Source: Hanleya hanleyi (taxonomy: Eukaryota; Mollusca; Polyplacophora; Lepidopleurida; Hanleyidae). Taken from it: 64,000 nt of DNA. The stretch lies in assembly GCA_036873755.1 (NCBI GenBank), contig JAVTVY010025155.1:48955-112954 (forward strand), written 5' to 3'. The translations under genes and the position numbers were made by a program. Below, in pieces: positions 58,072 to 64,000 of this stretch (position 1 is its first letter; every line of letters begins with the position of its first letter). The notes under the pieces were generated by a model. That model was not told the DNA's origin and made no database searches. It saw only the letters and a list, made by a program, of their open reading frames with translations.

Positions 58072-58429
58072 GATCATTTTAGGCCTGGGCCGAGCAGAGG
58101 ATCATGGGTAAATTCAAAAGGCGGCCGTGTGGTATCTTAGAAATTCGATCTTTTCAGTCAGTTCTGTCCATTTCTTTGAATTATTCTCGCCTAAAAGGAC
58201 TAGAAAGTATTTTATTTTGGGCAAAAGTAGTTATTCTCTACTCTATTTGGTAGTTTATGAAAGAAAAATGGAAAAATAAGCCTTTATTATATATTTACAA
58301 GAATTTAACTGACATATTATATTAACCTCTATCATTGTGCTTATATATTGTTTTAAACGCGACACACTTGATTTGATTTCTGTATGATCCTCTCATATGC
58401 TTTTATTATTTGTAGTATTTATTTGTTAT

Positions 58430-58523
58430 TCAACCAGTTATAGCTCTCGACCCTGATGAAAAGAGGCTGTTGTCCTACTTAGGTCATCGAGATTAAATAA
58501 AGATTATTATTATTATTATTATA
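58430..58523 (+). mobile_element. LINE 3' end with (ATT)n tail
   Basis: CTCGACCCTGATGAAAAGAG, GTCCTACTTAGGTCATCGAG and ATTAAATAAAGATTATTATT match the 3' ends of CR1/Jockey-like LINEs that I know from marine invertebrates. The copy is heavily 5'-truncated; its start could not be located between 58072 and 58430. Confidence 0.65.
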
Positions 58524-59515
58524 AAAACTAAAATTTCGAAAAATCCGCCCCCAAAAACAGCCGACAAATGGCTGTCGAGATGACGTTACTCGACGTCATC
58601 ATAGCGTTCATCTTAAACTTTGTTACTCTTTCGGGTAGAGCTTGAACAAAAGATACTGTGTGTTATGTTCCAGCGCTCTAGCCTTATGGATAGCGAAAAT
58701 ATATGGGTTGACTCCCTCCCCCCCCACCCCTCACCTGCGATACACCCCAAATCTCCCAGACCAGATAGTGTTAATAAAGAGAAACATCCAGTTATTGAAC
58801 ACGTAGAAACCTCGCTCAGTGATAAACAATTTTATTTATATAAAACTTTTTATGTTGGAGTGATAGATGTCTGAAATTATTGAATATGATGATGTAATAT
58901 CGAGAAAATGATTTGTTCACCAAGGTTTGGAATGATTCGCGTACATAGTTCCGGTTACAAGGATATTGTCATTGATTCATTTTTAAAAAAATTTTTGACA
59001 ATGCCATGGATTGACCAATCTTCCTTAAAGTCGGTTTACACCTGTTGTATTAGTTGTGAGACGGTCACAAATTCACCGATTTCAAGTTATGAACGGCGCT
59101 TATTTCGTTGATTCGGAATGGACATCTCTATAGCGCCATTATATTACAATGCTGGTCAGTTAACATTTATCGCAAACCACTAGATATTTTGTTTGGCCAT
59201 TTAGCAAGATTCTGTCACTTAATTAAATACTGAATATACCGCCTAAACCCACCTTATTTCGCGCAGATTCACTACTGGAAAACTCGCACGTGTTTTTCGA
59301 CTCGGTGTCAATTTGTCATTGCACAGCACCGGAAGTATTACGTTGCCGAATTGACTGGAAAAGAAACAATACAGGTCGGTTGTTTGACATTCATTTCAGT
59401 CCACGGAAACAGACGTTCCAATAAACCTAAAAAGTTTTAATCGGATGCTTCACTTCAAGAAATATCAGGCATTAATTAGGAAAGTGATCCGCAACTCCCC
59501 GTGATTCGGAACTCC
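58524..59515. other. Unassigned DNA
   Basis: No domain-bearing frame or repeat could be supported. The frames at 58620-58874 and 58908-59111 are unrecognised. Confidence 0.4.
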
Positions 59516-59519
59516 CCCA

Positions 59520-61098
59520 AACACTCACTGGGTGAAATGTGCCAGTTTCCGAATTCGGAAACAGGGCGGAAACTGGGTGGAAACAACCGGATTCCATCCA
59601 GTTTCCGCTCAGTTTCCGCATAGTTTCCAAATTGTAAACTGGACAGATACAAGATGGAAACTGCACGGAAACCATGGAGCACCCCAAGCGGAAACTGAGC
59701 GGAACCCAGGATTCCGGAGGTGCGGAATAGTGAACGTGTTACACTTTCCAAGCTGTTTTCGCCAAGATTCCGCAGCGGAAATTATGCGGAATCTGGGCCG
59801 GAAACAGGATTGAAACCGGTTGGAAACTGTAACACTCTGCTGGTTTCCGCACTGGAAACAGCACGGAAACTGGCTGGAAATATGGAAAATCCAAATACAG
59901 CTGTGCGGAAAATAAGCGGAAACAGGTTGGAAACAGACCGTCCTTAAAAGGTTTCCAACCAGTTTCCGCCTACTTTCCGACTAAGTTTCCAAATTGTAAA
60001 CTGGACAGAAACAAGACAGAAACTGGGCGGAAACCATCGAGCATGCCAAGCGGAAACTGAACGGAACCCAGGATTCCGGAGGTGCGGAATAATGGACGTG
60101 TTACAGTTTCCAAGCTGTTTCCGCCAAGATTCCGCAGCGGAAATTATGCGGAATCTGGGCCGGAAACAGGATTGAAACCGGTTGGAAACTGTAACACTGC
60201 TGGTTTCCGCACTGGAAACAGTGCGGAAACAGGCTGGAAATATGTAATATCCAAATAGAGCTGTGCGGAAAATAAGCGGAAACGGGTTGGAAACAGACCG
60301 TGCTTAAAAGGTTTCCAATCAGTTTCCGCCTAGTTTCCGACTAAGTTTCCAAATTGTAAACTGGACAGAAACTGGGCGGAAACTGCACGGAAACCATGGA
60401 GCATGCCAAGCAGAAACTGAGCGGAAACAGGTTGGAAACAGACCGTGCTTAAAAGGTTTCCAACCAGTTTCCGCCTAGTTTCCGACTAAGTTTCCAAATT
60501 GTAAACTGAACAGAAACTGGGCGGAAACCATGGAGCACCCCAAGCGGAAACTGAGCGGAACCCAGGATTCCGGAGGTGCGGAATAGTGGACGTGTTACAG
60601 TTTCCAATCTGTTTCCGCCAAGATTCCGTAGCGGAAATTATGCGGAATCTGGGCCGGAAACAGGATTGAAACCGGTTGGAAACTGTAACACTGGTTTCCG
60701 CACTGGAAACAGCGCGGAAACGGGCTGGAAATATGAAATATCCAAATAGAGCTGTGCGGAAAATAAGCGAAAACAGGTTGGAAACAGACCGTGTCCGCCT
60801 AGTTTCCGACTAAGTTTCCAAATTGTAAACTGGACAGAAACTGGGCGGAAACCATGGAGCATGCCAAGCGGAAACCGAGCGGAACCCAGGATTCTGGAGG
60901 TGCGGAATAGTTACAGTTCCCAAGCTGTTTCCGCCAAGATTCCGCAGCGGAAATCATGTCGAAAGTGGGCCGGAAACAGGATTGAAACTGGTTGGAAACT
61001 GTAACACTCTGTTGGTTTCCGCAATAGAAACAGAACGGAAACAGGCTGGAAACATGAAATACCTGAATAGAGCAGTGCGGAAAATAAGCGGAAATGTT
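59520..61098. repeat. CGGAAAC-rich satellite, ~360-bp units
   Basis: About four copies of a ~340-360-bp unit plus shorter partial units (for example 60311-60456). Each unit is built from dozens of GGAAAC / GTTTCC words on both strands. Recurrent landmarks are CCAAATTGTAAACTGGACAG, AACCCAGGATTCCGGAGGTG, GGCCGGAAACAGGATTGAA and TAACACTGCTGGTTTCCGC. Short inverted words such as GGTTTCC...GGAAACC allow many small stems. Confidence 0.95.
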
Positions 61099-61800
61099 AG
61101 TTTATACAAAAGAAAAGTCAGTGGTAAAATGTTCAATATTTATTTACATTCAGATTGGTATACAGTTCTTTGATCCTGAAATATCAGTGCATTGGAGAAT
61201 AAGATGTCAAACCAACAAGTTAACAATGGATGATTCTGGCGCCATTCTACTCTAATGTAAACACATTAAACTAAATACTTTCAAGGTGAAATGCAAAGGT
61301 TCGTCTACATCATTTGATATTTGCAGTAAGATTGGAGAAATAATGTATATATTAACTTCATTTCAGTTTTAAAACATTTGCTTAAGCCTAATGAAGTTAA
61401 AAACTAAAAAATGTAAAGCTGTATTATTTACAAAATTTCGATCCGTACATGATTACCTCCCCCTGGGGGCGCTGCGATACGTGACGTAGCAGTGGAACCA
61501 GCACAGTCTGCACAACATGATGTAGCTGCATTGTATGGAAATACCTCACATAGATAAGCTAGGCTATTGCTCACGAAGCCTTTACTTGTGTCATTCACGT
61601 TCACTGAAACATATCACAGGTTGGTGATCATTCGCTATGGGGGATAAAAGAAAAAGTCGGAATATACCAATCTATATTTCCGATTCTCTCGGTATGACTG
61701 TCGCCCACGGCACCTGCAGTGTCCGTGATTCTATCGTTGTCTGAAGTTTCTTTGTTTTGTTCACAATAGGTTCGTGTTGGTAAGGCAGGGGCACCCCTGC
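61099..61800. other. Unassigned DNA
   Basis: No gene. A CCCCTGGGGGCGCTG motif at about 61461 resembles, but does not match, the CTCF-type core in the array units. Confidence 0.4.
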
Positions 61801-61801
61801 A

Positions 61802-61909
61802 TTAACCACTGCCGTGAATTCTTCTTAATTCCTCGTCAGAAGAAGAGGAAGAAGTGTAAGAAAATTCCTCTGCATCACTGTCGTTGTCTACATTCATGTT
61901 AGCCGCCAT
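61802..61909 (-). CDS. Short acidic ORF, possible first exon
   Basis: The minus strand reads MAANMNVDNDSDAEEFSYTS followed by a Ser/Asp/Glu-rich stretch, 35 residues to a stop at 61802. The ATG sits in a strong context (AAAAAATGGCGG). GGCAGTGGTTAATG at the end contains a GT that could be a splice donor just before the stop. No family is recognised. Its composition resembles the array-unit ORFs (acidic start after ATGGCGG), but the sequences do not align. Equally it may be chance. Confidence 0.25.
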   Translation of the reverse strand: MAANMNVDNDSDAEEFSYTSSSSSDEELRRIHGSG

Positions 61910-62200
61910 TTTTTTCTGATGGAAAAGCTCCGAGTCAAGGGGAGATAAGCGATGCCATGTTTTAAAGCCGCTGATCATACACGTGTTTTATTTCTCTTTA
62001 AAAAATAAAACTTATCACCAGATTTCGTTCATTGATGGTTGTATAATTTATCATCATAAAAAGGAAAGGGAAATGCTTTTTTCTTACTTTTAATACCTTT
62101 GCATTTCACCTTTAATACGAAGCTGCGCATCAAAAAAACCCATACATTCATAATGTATTCAATTTGAACCAAGATGTCAGGAACACCAAGCAGTCAAGTC
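61910..62200. other. Unassigned DNA
   Basis: Nothing recognisable before the next element. Confidence 0.4.
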
Positions 62201-62219
62201 ACAAATATACAGATTATCA

Positions 62220-63330
62220 AAAGTTTTCCAATTCGAAATGACCCCTAAGATTTCCGTCCAATCAGAGAAACCGGTATTCATTACATCATTACAATTCCTT
62301 GATGCATCAATATGATCAATGATGTATACCAAATTTTACATCGTGCATTTGAACAGTATCAGAGATAGAGATCATTAATGATTTCGCATAAATTAAAGAT
62401 GGCCGCCCATCCTTCCCGCCACTCAGAGGAACTGATGTGGTTATTCATTGAAAGTCTCTTGATACATTGATGCTGTGCACCAAGTTTCGTATAGAACACT
62501 GAAATGGTATCAGAGATATACATCATTAAAGATTTTGCATAAATTAAAGATGGCCACCAAGGTTTCCGCCTAATCAGAGAAACCAGAACTGTCATTTGTC
62601 GTCTCTTGATGCATCGATGATGTATACCAAATTTTACATCGAGCACTTGAACGCCAGAGAACGAGATCATTATTGATTTTGCATAAATTAAAGATGGCCG
62701 CCCATCCTTCCCCCCACTCAGAGGAACTGACGTTGTTATTCATTGCAAGTCAGTTGATACATTGATGCTGTATACCAAGTTTGTTATAGAACACTTAAAT
62801 TAGATCAGAGATATATATCATTAAAGTTTTTGCATAAATTAAAGATGGCCGCCTAGGTTTTCGATCAATCAGGTCCCGATTCAAAGTATCTGGATGTATC
62901 GATGATGTATAGCAACTTTCATATAAAACAACTGAATGGTAACAGAGATATGTATCATTATCGATTTCGCATAAATTAAAGATGGCCTCCAGGATTTCCA
63001 GCTAATCAGAAAAGCCGGTTTGGTAATTCATTTAAAGTTGCTTGATGTATCGATGATGTATACCAACTTTCGTATTGAACAGTTGAATGGTTCCCGAGTT
63101 ATGGATCATTATCCATTTCACATAAAATTAAAGATGGCCGCCAAGGTTTTCACCCAATCAGGTCCCAATTAGATAGGCTTCTGGTCCTTGACTAGGTAAA
63201 TAAGCATACCAAATTTGGAATTCTTCAGTGGAACCGTTCTCCGGCTATCTCGCTCACGTACGGACGTACGGACAGACGGACATACAAGACGACAATACCC
63301 CATGGCCAAAATTAGCCGAGGGGTAATAAA
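62220..63330 (+). mobile_element. Core-repeat element with ~148-bp modules
   Basis: Six clear modules contain GCATAAATTAAAGATGGCC at about 62386, 62536, 62681, 62832, 62970 and 63120, and a partial one starts near 62220. Each has an AATCAG box and a 'CATTGATGCTGTATACCAA'-type segment. The element ends with a GTACGGAC-rich block (63257-63283) and a short hairpin, TACCCC facing GGGGTA (63296-63327). The architecture parallels 34283-37580 although the sequences differ. Confidence 0.75.
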
Positions 63331-64000
63331 ACAGTCCATGAACAAGTGTAATATTCAGTCCATCAAACGCAACATGGGTGTAACATGAAACAGTGGTACC
63401 TTAAGCTTTGTTGCCACAGTTTACATGTAGGACATCTCAAGAACAAACTTCATCTGTCTCCTGTTAACACGGTCGTTCGATTTGCCAAGATTCTTGGTCC
63501 CGTGATCCTTTGCGAAATGTCAAACAACAACAACACCGACATAACGTCATAATTGAAAATTAATCGCAACAATACAAACAGACGATGTCACGTCTCAAGC
63601 GCGTCACCTGTGTGACGTCGGGTCACATGCATGATCTCCACAGATATGTCTACGTTATGTTCCATGTTCTATGAGTTCGTACATTATCCAATAGGAAGCT
63701 GTAATGCTGACCGTGCAACCAGAGTCTGTAGGGAGAACAGGACCGGATGACTGGATTCGAGATTGATATCTCTAGTGGTCCTTTCACTTAGTAATATTTT
63801 CCCGTGTTCACTGAAGTCCAAGTAATCATTTTCACTTCACTTGGAGCAACTGGCACCTGCAGGATAATATCTTTATAGCACCTCTCTTCGCTTATTGGTC
63901 TATCAGGGTAAACAGATGTCCGGATCACCAAGCATGCCAAGGGGAATGTTACTTGCTCGTCTTATTCTGTACTTCTCAACAACATTCTGTAAAAATCAAA
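63331..64000. other. Unassigned DNA at the window end
   Basis: No recognisable gene, RNA or repeat. Confidence 0.4.

Noticed and set aside
61458..61475. CTCF site outside the array
   Set aside because: CCCCTGGGGGCGCTG has mismatches at core positions; too weak to claim.

Overview
The window looks like a gene-poor, repeat-dominated stretch of an animal nuclear genome, most likely a marine invertebrate. The reasons are a tRNA-derived SINE with A and B boxes, decayed non-LTR retrotransposons, TATA-box and AATAAA-framed virus-like genes, many minisatellites and an AT-rich background. A lophotrochozoan such as a bivalve is my best guess, from the style of the 150-157 bp core-repeat elements and the SINE, but the phylum is not proven. 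I see no convincing intact host protein-coding gene.

Region by region. 1-13.7 kb is mostly anonymous AT-rich DNA with dispersed repeats (553-956, 1310-1700, 2041-2267, 5150-5652), a 40-bp minisatellite (2653-3506), a hairpin (3657-3818), a 55-bp minisatellite (12876-13265) and simple repeats. 13.7-18.6 kb is a large DNA element (element A) with long inverted ends beginning TAGTCCATG and a 3-bp flanking duplication. 18.8-22 kb holds two broken non-LTR retrotransposons. 22-26.5 kb has small tandem repeats and inverted second copies of two early repeats. 26.65-31.68 kb is a second TAGTCCATG-ended element (element B). Each of its halves carries a broken copy of a virus-like zinc-finger/acidic gene. 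32-34 kb has a hairpin and a SINE. 34.3-37.6 kb is an element with sixteen 157-bp core repeats.

37.7-52.3 kb is a tandem array of five 2.8-kb units plus a partial sixth. Each unit has a NRF1-like palindrome, a short acidic ORF, a perfect CTCF-type core and stacks of small hairpins. At 52.2-58.07 kb the array runs into a large imperfect palindrome. Each arm of the palindrome has a packaging-ATPase-like gene and a small C2H2/acidic gene, the remains of a Polinton/adintovirus-like cassette, and array-type sequence reappears inverted on the far side. 58-64 kb holds a LINE tail, a satellite rich in CGGAAAC (59.52-61.10 kb) and a further core-repeat element (62.2-63.33 kb).

How the parts relate. 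The virus-like ATPase and its small partner are two adjacent genes on the same strand. They share an N-terminal zinc finger of identical spacing and similar TATA-to-ATG layouts. Copies of the partner gene lie in both element B and the palindrome. Fragments of the 2.8-kb unit lie beside the cassette in both places, which suggests that array and cassette belong to one mobile family. No ATPase copy is intact. Of the partner copies, only 52689-53261 has a full-length frame, and it lacks one zinc ligand.
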